From Cyanobacteria bacterium T3Sed10_344R1 (GTDB lineage: Bacteria; Cyanobacteriota; Cyanobacteriia; Phormidesmidales; Phormidesmidaceae): 8,730 bases of DNA. The DNA lies in assembly GCA_003566335.1 (NCBI GenBank), contig PXDR01000337.1, positions 1 through 8,730 of the forward strand, written 5' to 3'. A model generated the notes under the pieces. It had not been told where the DNA came from, searched no databases, and saw nothing but the letters and a program-made list of their open reading frames with translations. Both the position numbers and the translations under genes were made by a program. Shown here in pieces: positions 1 to 5,201 of the stretch. Every line of letters begins with the position of its first letter. Positions within the stretch are counted from its first letter, which is position 1.

Positions 1-263
1 CCCTGGTGCTCTCTGAGTTCACCGGGTCTGCGGTTGAACTACCCGACGCCATCTTGACCAACCCCTACTCCGACAAGCGGATGGATGAGTGCATTGACAT
101 CGCCCTAGGCATGCCCTACGAAGAGCAGGCCGAGCGGATGAAGCGGATGATGAAAGCCATCTGCCGCTATGACGTGCAGCAGTGGGCCAACCACATGTTC
201 CGGGAGGCCAAAGCCTCAGCGGATGAGGCCCCTGATGAGGCTCAAGAGCCAGCGTTGGTGTAG
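1..263 (+). CDS. ggpS: Glucosylglycerol-phosphate synthase-like GT20 glycosyltransferase, C-terminal fragment
   Basis: The reading frame is open from the window edge (first full codon at 3) to the TAG at 261-263, giving 86 residues that begin LVLSEFTGSAVELPDA. This is the C-terminal signature of the GT20 family (OtsA/GgpS), where E. coli OtsA has LVLSQFAGAANEL. The segment ends with the family's NPYS...MDE...ALGMP block and a RYDVQQWANHM helix. GgpS transfers glucose from ADP-glucose to glycerol-3-phosphate to make the precursor of the compatible solute glucosylglycerol in the cytoplasm. The GTG at 6-8 is an internal valine, not a start. GgpS is preferred over trehalose-6-phosphate synthase because the host is a cyanobacterium and gpsA, which makes the acceptor substrate, lies next downstream. 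The catalytic N-terminal domain is outside the window, so the exact substrate is inferred. About 20 residues after the conserved helix form a variable Glu/Ala-rich tail. Confidence 0.72.
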   Translation, partial: LVLSEFTGSAVELPDAILTNPYSDKRMDECIDIALGMPYEEQAERMKRMMKAICRYDVQQWANHMFREAKASADEAPDEAQEPALV

Positions 264-283
264 GGATTTGGGGGACTAGCGTT

Positions 284-305
284 GGGGGTTGTGGGTTGGG
301 TCGGG
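284..305 (+). other. Putative G-quadruplex in the ggpS 3' region
   Basis: Four G-runs at 284-288, 293-295, 298-300 and 303-305 are separated by loops of 4, 2 and 2 nt, which fits the standard G3+N1-7 quadruplex pattern. Two more runs, at 263-265 and 270-274, lie just upstream, the first starting at the last base of the ggpS stop codon. The G-rich strand is the coding strand, so the ggpS transcript could carry the structure. The last run is shared with the hairpin at 303-316, so the two folds would exclude each other. Folding is inferred from sequence only. Confidence 0.5.
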
Positions 306-323
306 CTATAAAGCCCTTCGGGC
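303..323 (+). other. Two overlapping alternative small hairpins
   Basis: GGGCT (303-307) pairs with AGCCC (312-316) around the loop ATAA. Alternatively GCCC (313-316) pairs with GGGC (320-323) around TTC. The two stems share 313-316 and cannot form together. There is no T-run, so this is not a standard intrinsic terminator, though it lies where the ggpS transcript would be expected to end. Confidence 0.45.
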
Positions 324-325
324 AT

Positions 326-343
326 GGCTCGCTAGGCTCGCTA
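326..343 (+). repeat. Tandem 9-bp repeat, two units
   Basis: GGCTCGCTA occurs twice back to back (326-334, 335-343), followed by GGG. It lies at the end of the left arm of the large palindrome, so either copy can pair with the right arm near 462-472. Confidence 0.75.
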
Positions 344-345
344 GG

Positions 346-373
346 GCTGTTAGCTATTAGCTGTTGGCTTATG
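346..373 (-). repeat. Heptanucleotide repeats, inverted orientation
   Basis: Units GCTGTTA, GCTATTA and GCTGTTG (346-366), plus a decayed GCTTATG (367-373), are the reverse complement of the TAACRGC heptads found downstream. The block 346-366 is complementary to 522-542 with one true mismatch if G-U pairs are allowed, so transcripts of the spacer could form a long-range stem between the two arrays. Confidence 0.65.
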
Positions 374-438
374 AAGCTCTTCAGGCATGGTGACTCATCC
401 TACAAGTTCCCCCGACCTAGATTCCCCAATCTGAACGC

Positions 439-452
439 TAGCGGCTAACAGC
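439..452 (+). repeat. Short heptad pair
   Basis: TAGCGGC followed by TAACAGC matches the unit of the larger array at 515-556. The second unit is part of the inner stem of the large palindrome. Confidence 0.55.
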
Positions 453-514
453 CTCAGCGATCCCTCGTGAGCCATGCCCCTAAGGCTTTGCCGCCCATCC
501 CTCTCCCAAAAAGC

Positions 515-556
515 TAACGGCTAACAGCTAACGGCTAACAGCTAACGGCTAATAGC
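515..556 (+). repeat. Six-unit heptanucleotide tandem array (STRR-like)
   Basis: Six contiguous heptads are visible: TAACGGC, TAACAGC, TAACGGC, TAACAGC, TAACGGC, TAATAGC. They can also be read as a 14-bp unit repeated three times. Short tandemly repeated heptanucleotides (STRR) are a known class of repeat in cyanobacterial intergenic DNA. The array ends 39 bases before the gpsA start codon. Strict alternation of G and A at the fifth base suggests that the array grew in 14-bp steps. Confidence 0.85.
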
Positions 557-559
557 CTT

Positions 560-592
560 CCCCCTCTTCCCTGTCCCGTTACCCCTCTCCCC
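560..592 (-). other. C-run leader of gpsA; putative G-quadruplex on the opposite strand
   Basis: C-runs at 560-564, 569-571, 575-577, 582-585 and 589-592 have spacers of 4, 3, 4 and 3 nt, so the minus (template) strand fits the G3+N1-7 quadruplex pattern with five runs. The tract is almost purely pyrimidine and ends 3 nt before the gpsA ATG. It therefore occupies the space where a purine-rich ribosome binding site would lie, and none is present. Confidence 0.5.
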
Positions 593-595
593 ATC

Positions 596-1573
596 ATGGT
601 TGTCGCTAACACTCAACCCAATACTGCTACGACATTCCCGACTCAGCAGGTTACCCTGACGGTGCTGGGGGCGGGAGCCTGGGGATCAGCCCTGGCTAAG
701 GTTGCGTTGGATAATGGTCACACGGTTAAGGTGTGGTCTCGTCGCGGTGATTTGTCCCTGGAGGATGCGATCGCAGGGGCAGATGTAATCCTCTCAGCGA
801 TCTCGATGAAAGGGGTGGCTGAGGTGATGGAAAAGCTCAAGCCGTTCGGGATTCCTGAGTCAACGATTTTTGTCACGGCGACGAAGGGGCTAGACCCGGC
901 CACAACCCGCACGCCCTCCCAAATCATCAGTGATGCGTTTCCCAACCATCCGGTGGTGGTGCTGTCTGGGCCTAACCTCTCGAAGGAAGTTGAGCAGCAG
1001 CTTCCGGCAGCCACGGTGGTGGCTGGCACAAATGAGGCGGCTACTGAGGCCATCCAATCTCTATTCTCCTGCGAATATTTTCGGGTGTACACCAGCCCAG
1101 ATCCCCTAGGGGCTGAGCTTGGCGGCACGCTGAAAAACGTGATTGCGATCGCAGTGGGGGTCTGTGAAGGGCTGAACCTTGGCTCTAACGCGCGCTCTGC
1201 CCTGATTACTCGGGCGGTGCCGGAGGTGATTCGCATTGGTACCCACCTGGGCGGTCAGGCTGAAACCTTCTTTGGCCTGTCTGGTTTAGGAGACATGCTG
1301 GCCACCTGCACCAGTCCACTCAGCCGCAACTATCGGGTTGGAGCAGGGCTGGCTCAGGGCAAGCCGCTGGATCAAATCTTAGAAGAACTGGGCAGTACGG
1401 CTGAAGGGGTTAACACGACCGAAGTCTTGATGAGCATTGCGAACCGAGAAGAGATCCCGGTGCCAATTTCCCGCCAGGTGTTCCGGCTGTTGAAGGGCAA
1501 AATTACGCCCCAAGAAGCGGTAGAGGCGCTGATGGAGCGAGAGCTGAAGCCGGAAGCGTGTGATTTGCTGTAA
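596..1573 (+). CDS. gpsA: Glycerol-3-phosphate dehydrogenase [NAD(P)+]
   Basis: The 325-residue product reduces dihydroxyacetone phosphate to sn-glycerol-3-phosphate in the cytoplasm, supplying phospholipid synthesis and, in glucosylglycerol producers, the acceptor for GgpS. Visible motifs are the Rossmann loop GAGAWG (25-30), TKG (96-98), GPNLSKEV (125-132), the signature GGTLKNVIAIAVG (176-188) with the expected catalytic Lys180, and NARSALITR (198-206). Between the second beta strand (VWSRR, 46-50) and the next helix there is only a short linker. E. coli GpsA has roughly 25 more residues there; the short form appears to be a cyanobacterial subtype (from memory). ATG 596 is the only reasonable start: it gives an 18-residue extension before the first beta strand, and the next in-frame GTG (Val23) would delete that strand. 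No Shine-Dalgarno is present. The nearest downstream gene is the transporter, 98 bp away in the same direction with no clear terminator between. Confidence 0.95.
   Translation: MVVANTQPNTATTFPTQQVTLTVLGAGAWGSALAKVALDNGHTVKVWSRRGDLSLEDAIAGADVILSAISMKGVAEVMEKLKPFGIPESTIFVTATKGLDPATTRTPSQIISDAFPNHPVVVLSGPNLSKEVEQQLPAATVVAGTNEAATEAIQSLFSCEYFRVYTSPDPLGAELGGTLKNVIAIAVGVCEGLNLGSNARSALITRAVPEVIRIGTHLGGQAETFFGLSGLGDMLATCTSPLSRNYRVGAGLAQGKPLDQILEELGSTAEGVNTTEVLMSIANREEIPVPISRQVFRLLKGKITPQEAVEALMERELKPEACDLL
767..774. repeat. HIP1 octamer GCGATCGC, first of six copies
   Basis: Exact HIP1 palindromes occur at 767-774, 1145-1152, 1605-1612, 2464-2471, 4660-4667 and 8433-8440. Chance expectation for one given octamer in 8.7 kb is about 0.13. 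Five lie in coding sequence and one (1605) in the gpsA-transporter gap. HIP1 over-representation is a known hallmark of many cyanobacterial genomes. Confidence 0.9.
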
Positions 1574-1629
1574 AGCCTGGCGGCGTTCAGAGGGGACAGA
1601 CGCTGCGATCGCAACTCAGTCAGAATCTA

Positions 1630-1668
1630 ATGAACGGGAGGAGACTTACCGCTGGACATCCTAAATAA
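1630..1668 (+). other. Possible 12-codon leader ORF upstream of the transporter
   Basis: ATG at 1630 opens a reading frame encoding MNGRRLTAGHPK that stops at TAA 1666-1668, three bases before the transporter ATG and in the same frame. It has no Shine-Dalgarno of its own; the purine-rich GGGAGGAG lies inside it. It may be coincidental. Confidence 0.15.
1636..1643 (+). promoter_or_regulatory. Strong Shine-Dalgarno-like GGGAGGAG at unusual distance
   Basis: This is the best anti-16S match upstream of the transporter, but it ends 28 nt before ATG 1672 instead of the usual 5-10. The in-frame TAA at 1666-1668 rules out a start nearer to it in the transporter frame. It is either unused, brought closer by RNA folding, or serves another start. 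Confidence 0.35.
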
Positions 1669-1671
1669 CTG

Positions 1672-3132
1672 ATGAGAAAAGCATTCCTTGGTTTCTGGCA
1701 ACTCTGGAACATGAGCTTCGGCTTTTTTGGCATCCAGTTTGGCTGGGGACTGCAAATGGCCAATACCAGCGCCATCTTTGAACATCTGGGGGCCGACGCC
1801 CACCAGATTCCAATCCTGTGGCTGGCTGCTCCCCTGACTGGGCTAGTGGTGCAGCCGATTATCGGCAACCTCAGCGACAACACCTGGGGGCCGCTAGGCC
1901 GTCGTCGCCCCTACTTTTTGGTCGGGGCGATTCTCAGTTCCATTGCCCTGATTTTTATGCCCAACGCCAGCAGCCTCTGGATGGCTGCTGGGCTGCTGTG
2001 GCTGCTGGATACCTCCGCCAACATCAGCATGGAGCCGTTTCGGGCCTTTGTTGGCGATATCCTTCCGGCTGAACAGCGCACCCGAGGCTTTGCTATGCAG
2101 AGCCTGTTTATCGGCTTGGGATCGGTCACTGCCGCCGCCTTGCCTTGGGTGTTGACCCACTGGTTTGGCGTGGCTGCCGCTGCCGAAGCCCATCAAGTGC
2201 CCCAGTCCGTCAAACTCTCGTTCTATGTTGGATCTGCGGCGTTTCTGGGCACAGTGCTCTGGACAGTCCTGACCACCAAAGAATATCCGCCTAAGGATAT
2301 GGAGGCGTTTCGCGAACAGCAAGAGCGCCGTTTAGGCATTAGCTCAACCATTCGCGAAGTGGTCACAGCCTTTCGCCAGATGCCGCCCACCATGCGCCAG
2401 CTCGCTTGGGTGCAGGGCTTTAGCTGGCTGGGCATGTACTGCATGTTTCTGTACTTTCCCCCTGCGATCGCCCACAACATCATCGGCGCAGTGGATGAAA
2501 CCTCCGCCCTCTACACCGAAGGCGTGGAATGGGCGGGTCTGTGCATCGCCATGTACAACGCCGTTTGCTTTGGCTTCTCATTTCTGCTGCCCAAAATCTC
2601 GGCAGCGACAAACCGTCAGATTACCCATGCCCTTTGCCTAACGGCTGGGGCCATCGGCCTGGGATCCCTGCAATTTGTCCCCAGCCCCAACTGGGTACTG
2701 CTGTCCATGGTCGGCGTCGGCATCGCTTGGGCCAGCATTCTATCCCTGCCCTACGCCATGTTAGTGGGCTGCCTGCCGCCAAAGAAAAGCGGCATTTACA
2801 TGGGCATCTTCAACTTCTTCATCGTGCTGCCAGAAATCGCCGCATCTCTGGTGTTGGGCTGGGTTATGGTGACCTTCCTAGACGACAATCGCCTGACGGC
2901 AGTTGTGCTGGGCGGCGGATTCATGCTGCTGGGGGCTTTGGCGACCCTGCGAGTGAAAGAATCCCCGGTTGCCAATCCGACAGCTAGCACCAGCACCGCA
3001 GCAAAAGACGAGGCTGAAGCAGACGAGGCTAAAAAAGCAGAAGAGACTGCTCAAGCAGCTCAAACCACCGATACCGCAGAAGCAGAAGGGGCGGCTCCAC
3101 CAGAAGCCACCCCTCAGGAAACGCCAACTTAA
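1672..3132 (+). CDS. MFS sugar transporter, SLC45/MalT-like (probable glucoside:H+ symporter)
   Basis: The 486-residue inner-membrane protein has about twelve hydrophobic helices: roughly 10-30, 47-66, 80-97, 101-118, 142-162, 182-200, then a cytoplasmic loop 201-245, then 246-266, 287-307, 316-336, 342-365, 376-401 and 409-426. The N-terminus (FWQLWNMSFGFFGIQFGWGL, 8-27), the loop 2-3 motif GNLSDNTWGPLGRRRP (65-80) and SMEPFRAFVGDILP (119-132) match my memory of bacterial maltose/sucrose-type transporters related to SLC45. Family members import di- or oligosaccharides with protons; the substrate here is not determinable, and a glucoside such as sucrose, maltose or glucosylglycerol is conjecture. 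Residues 434-486 form an acidic Ala/Glu/Thr-rich low-complexity tail after the last helix that is not needed for the MFS fold. An in-frame TAA at 1666 fixes the start at or after ATG 1672. It is convergent with the lipoprotein gene, 45 bp apart. Confidence 0.88.
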   Translation: MRKAFLGFWQLWNMSFGFFGIQFGWGLQMANTSAIFEHLGADAHQIPILWLAAPLTGLVVQPIIGNLSDNTWGPLGRRRPYFLVGAILSSIALIFMPNASSLWMAAGLLWLLDTSANISMEPFRAFVGDILPAEQRTRGFAMQSLFIGLGSVTAAALPWVLTHWFGVAAAAEAHQVPQSVKLSFYVGSAAFLGTVLWTVLTTKEYPPKDMEAFREQQERRLGISSTIREVVTAFRQMPPTMRQLAWVQGFSWLGMYCMFLYFPPAIAHNIIGAVDETSALYTEGVEWAGLCIAMYNAVCFGFSFLLPKISAATNRQITHALCLTAGAIGLGSLQFVPSPNWVLLSMVGVGIAWASILSLPYAMLVGCLPPKKSGIYMGIFNFFIVLPEIAASLVLGWVMVTFLDDNRLTAVVLGGGFMLLGALATLRVKESPVANPTASTSTAAKDEAEADEAKKAEETAQAAQTTDTAEAEGAAPPEATPQETPT

Positions 3133-3177
3133 GCCGCATCAGGTCAATATTTGAGCGATGCGACTGGCACAGCGTTG
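3133..3177. other. Convergent junction without a clear terminator
   Basis: The stop codons of the transporter and the lipoprotein gene are 45 bp apart. CGCATC (3135-3140) can pair with GATGCG (3157-3162) across a 16-nt loop. ATCAGA-G-TCTGAT (3196-3208), inside the end of the lipoprotein gene, is a perfect short palindrome. Neither has a T-run, so the two transcripts may overlap at their 3' ends. Confidence 0.3.
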
Positions 3178-4788
3178 TTATTGCCCGATGCCACTATCAG
3201 AGTCTGATCGGTTGGGACTGTCTGGCTCGCTATCCTCAACTTGACTAGAAGCTGCCGGAGCAGGCTCCAGTTCCGAGGTTGTCCCTGCCGCCGCTTCATC
3301 TTCTATGATCTCCACCGCCTCATCTGGATCCAGCGTGGGCATCGGAGATGGCGTCGGCTCTGTCTCAGCCGGAACGTTGACATCATCTCTGTTCTTGCTA
3401 GCCGCTGCATCTGCTGGGGCTGTTGGCGCTGTAGGTTGTTTCAGGCTTGCCTCTGGCTCTGCCGTCTGCTTCTCTTTTTGCGCCCGCTTAGACTCACCCT
3501 TGGTCTTGCTGGCAGGGGGCTCGACTGCGGGTGCTGTTGTAGCCTCAATCTCCGACGACGGCTCCGTCTCAGCCGGTTCTGATGGCTCCGGAGTCTTAGC
3601 TGGTTCGGGCTTAGCTGTCTTCTTGTCTGTAGACTGCTTATCTACAGGCTTCTGATCTGTAGAAAGATCAGCTGCTTCTGTTTCAGGTGCCGCCGCTCCC
3701 TCTGTCTCATCCGCTGCCTTAACCGAGTCGGTAACCGGCTCTTCGACAGGCATTACGGGTTCGGGCTCTGGCTCCTCTACTGCTGCGGGTGGCTCTGGTT
3801 CTGGTGCAGGCTCTGGGGTTGGCACATAGACATACCCTTGCTCCACAATGGCCCGCACCTGATCTGGCGTCACGTCACCCCGCACCATTTTGGCTAGGGT
3901 GTCTTCTCCACCAGGTTCATAGGTAATCAGCCGCACGGTACTGGGTTCTTCTGCCAGTGGTTCGCCGGTTTCGTCGATTAACTCTAGCTGCACCCAGTTC
4001 GTGCCCCGCTGGAACCCTTTAAGGTAAATCGGCTGCCACTGATCAAATACAAAGCTTTGACCGTTGATGGTGCAGCGCACTCGCCAGTCTTTAAGCTCAT
4101 CTTCTGGGTCTTCTTGGGCCACCAAATGCAGCGGCGCGTTATTTAAATAGAAGTCCAGCATGATTGGCTCGGCCCCATAGCTCCCCTGGGGACGGCTGTA
4201 GGTGAGCTGAGGCGCTTCAGGATCAACCGTGGCTGTGCGGGTGTACAGGTGAAAGGTAGTCTGGGCATAAGCGCCCTGGTTCTTGAAGCTCTCATGCCAA
4301 GGCCGGGAGGCAAACACCCGCAAGGTATGGGTGCCCGGAGCCAAATCCGTTAGCTCTAGCGGCTGGCTGGGATCATAGACGGCCCTGTAGGGCTGATCGT
4401 CCAAAAACACGTGGAGATGAGGCCCCAGCCCCAGATCTGATTTAAATAGAGACAGATCTTTGACTGAAAACCGTACCGAGACCCGATCGGCATTAATCAC
4501 TTGCTCAGGACGGGGACTGAGAATGCTGACCTGAGGCTGAGCTTGATCAATCCCGGGCCGCAATGCTTGAATCACGTCGGGAGGCGAGACTTCAGCAATT
4601 CGGCCCGTCAGTGGGTTGGAGGCGGTCGTAGGCTCTTCTAGCAGGGCTTGGGGAGCGTTGCGATCGCCCCCGCAACCCCACAACCCCACTATTAACAGCA
4701 GCACAGTCAGGGCACGAACCCCACGACTGCTCCACAACCTTTTTCCAAACCGCCCTGTCTTGGGCAACCGATGGCGCAAATGGCCCAT
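3178..4788 (-). CDS. Predicted lipoprotein with beta-rich domains and Pro/Glu-rich tail, conserved cyanobacterial type
   Basis: The 536-residue product is preferred from the ATG at 4788, because AGAGGA lies 8 nt upstream and this start gives a proper export signal: a basic n-region (1-25), a hydrophobic core ALTVLLLIVGL (26-36) and a lipobox LWGC with Cys39. After lipidation it would be membrane-anchored, facing the periplasm. Residues about 86-184 and 189-291 look like two beta-sandwich (Ig-like) domains. The first contains GPHLHVFLDD (122-131), APGTHTLRVFASRPWHESF (150-168) and GAYAQTTFHLYT (173-184), a pattern I recall in cyanobacterial hypothetical proteins without known function. Residues 324-536 are a disordered tail rich in Pro, Glu, Ala, Thr and Lys, with PEP and EPEP runs, perhaps a periplasm- or wall-spanning linker. 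Binding of carbohydrate or peptidoglycan is possible but not shown. It is divergent from psaA; whether regulation is shared is unknown. Confidence 0.78.
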   Translation of the reverse strand: MGHLRHRLPKTGRFGKRLWSSRGVRALTVLLLIVGLWGCGGDRNAPQALLEEPTTASNPLTGRIAEVSPPDVIQALRPGIDQAQPQVSILSPRPEQVINADRVSVRFSVKDLSLFKSDLGLGPHLHVFLDDQPYRAVYDPSQPLELTDLAPGTHTLRVFASRPWHESFKNQGAYAQTTFHLYTRTATVDPEAPQLTYSRPQGSYGAEPIMLDFYLNNAPLHLVAQEDPEDELKDWRVRCTINGQSFVFDQWQPIYLKGFQRGTNWVQLELIDETGEPLAEEPSTVRLITYEPGGEDTLAKMVRGDVTPDQVRAIVEQGYVYVPTPEPAPEPEPPAAVEEPEPEPVMPVEEPVTDSVKAADETEGAAAPETEAADLSTDQKPVDKQSTDKKTAKPEPAKTPEPSEPAETEPSSEIEATTAPAVEPPASKTKGESKRAQKEKQTAEPEASLKQPTAPTAPADAAASKNRDDVNVPAETEPTPSPMPTLDPDEAVEIIEDEAAAGTTSELEPAPAASSQVEDSEPDSPNRSDSDSGIGQ

Positions 4789-4795
4789 TATCTCG

Positions 4796-4801
4796 ATCCT
4801 C
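4796..4801 (-). promoter_or_regulatory. Ribosome binding site that decides the lipoprotein start
   Basis: On the minus strand GAGAGGATCGAGATA precedes the ATG at 4788. The AGAGGA core sits 8 nt from the start. The far upstream in-frame ATG at 5040 has no such site and would bury the lipoprotein signal inside the protein. Confidence 0.7.
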
Positions 4802-4961
4802 TCTCGCAACGCTTCTCTAATAATTGATGAATCCATCCCCAGCCCCATCCTTGGCTCACGCGGAGAAATCAAGGCAAGCCCTGGTTCCAAGGGCACTATA
4901 GCGGATTGAACCCGCTGATTCTCTGCTGTTAGGATCACAAATTTCAGATAAGTGGATTCCT

Positions 4962-4970
4962 GGTTAACAA
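4962..4970 (-). repeat. GGTTAACAA motif, inverted partner of 5135-5143
   Basis: GGTTAACAA here is the exact reverse complement of TTGTTAACC at 5135-5143, both centred on the palindrome GTTAAC. A third, interrupted version, TTGTTAATAACC, lies at 5047-5058. Three related sites in one divergent promoter region could be binding sites for a shared regulator, but no known consensus was matched. Confidence 0.35.
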
Positions 4971-5171
4971 GTCTTAATAGATTGAAAAATATTGAAAACT
5001 TATTTCCACTTTTAATTGTCGTTTGTTCAATATTGGGCATTGAGATTTGTTAATAACCTGGATCATGGGCGACAACTTTCTGCTGTGGTGTCGCCCGGAA
5101 CCCAGATAGATCGGGCGTTTCGCAGATTGAATTATTGTTAACCCGCTTAAAAAATCCCCAGATCACGTGTC

Positions 5172-5177
5172 TATAAT
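5172..5177 (+). promoter_or_regulatory. Probable psaA promoter -10 element, TATAAT
   Basis: A perfect TATAAT at 5172-5177 lies 136 nt before the psaA ATG, which would place transcription start near 5184 and give a leader of about 130 nt. No good -35 stands at 17 bp; the nearest is the weak CTTAAA at 5146-5151 (20-bp spacer). The palindrome CACGTG (5164-5169) sits just upstream. Long leaders and weak -35 boxes are usual for cyanobacterial photosystem genes. A second, weaker pair, TTGGGT (5197-5202) and TTTAGT (5219-5224) with a 16-bp spacer, could be a downstream promoter. Confidence 0.5.
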
Positions 5178-5201
5178 GCGTAGGAGAAGAGCCGCCTTGG
5201 G

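Larger units (their letters stand above)
310..489. repeat. Large imperfect palindrome of about 180 bp
   Basis: The outer arms are 310-336 and 463-489: 22 of 27 positions are complementary, including a perfect 11-bp core, GGGCATGGCTC (320-330) against GAGCCATGCCC (469-479). An inner perfect 10-bp pair, GGCTGTTAGC (345-354) with GCTAACAGCC (444-453), is nested inside. The loop carries a degenerate direct copy of the left arm: AAGCTCTTCAGGCATGG at 374-390 matches 311-327 at 15 of 17 positions. The layout resembles a dispersed palindromic or MITE-like element, but no transposase, clear target duplication or second copy is visible in the window. Confidence 0.6.
264..595. other. Structured, repeat-rich intergenic spacer between ggpS and gpsA
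   Basis: This 332-bp gap shows no convincing coding region or tRNA. In order it holds G-runs starting at the ggpS stop codon, two overlapping small hairpins (303-323), a 9-bp tandem repeat (326-343), inverted heptad repeats (346-373), a short heptad pair (439-452), the second arm of a large palindrome (463-489), a six-unit heptad array (515-556) and a C-run pyrimidine leader (560-592). I see no standard hairpin followed by a T-run, so how ggpS transcription ends is unclear. No convincing -35/-10 pair for gpsA was found either. Confidence 0.8.

Noticed and set aside
346..556. CRISPR array
   Set aside because: Repeats are contiguous heptads without 30-40 nt unique spacers, and no cas genes are present.
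718..1236. 172-codon minus-strand open frame opposite gpsA
   Set aside because: Shadow of gpsA codon usage; no ribosome site or domain recognised.
1894..2322. 142-codon minus-strand frame opposite the transporter gene
   Set aside because: Antisense shadow, low-complexity composition, no start signals.
2529..2987. 152-codon plus-strand open frame inside the transporter gene
   Set aside because: Out-of-frame shadow; the product is His/Arg/Gly-rich and lacks the hydrophobic pattern of the real frame.
3241..3655. Plus-strand open frames opposite the lipoprotein tail
   Set aside because: They arise from the repetitive Pro/Glu/Ala codons of the tail read backwards; Cys/Arg/Leu-rich or Ser/Gly/Val-rich products without plausible folds.
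4788..5040. Start of the lipoprotein gene at ATG 5040
   Set aside because: No Shine-Dalgarno, AT-rich non-coding-like composition, and it would place the lipoprotein signal about 110 residues inside the protein.
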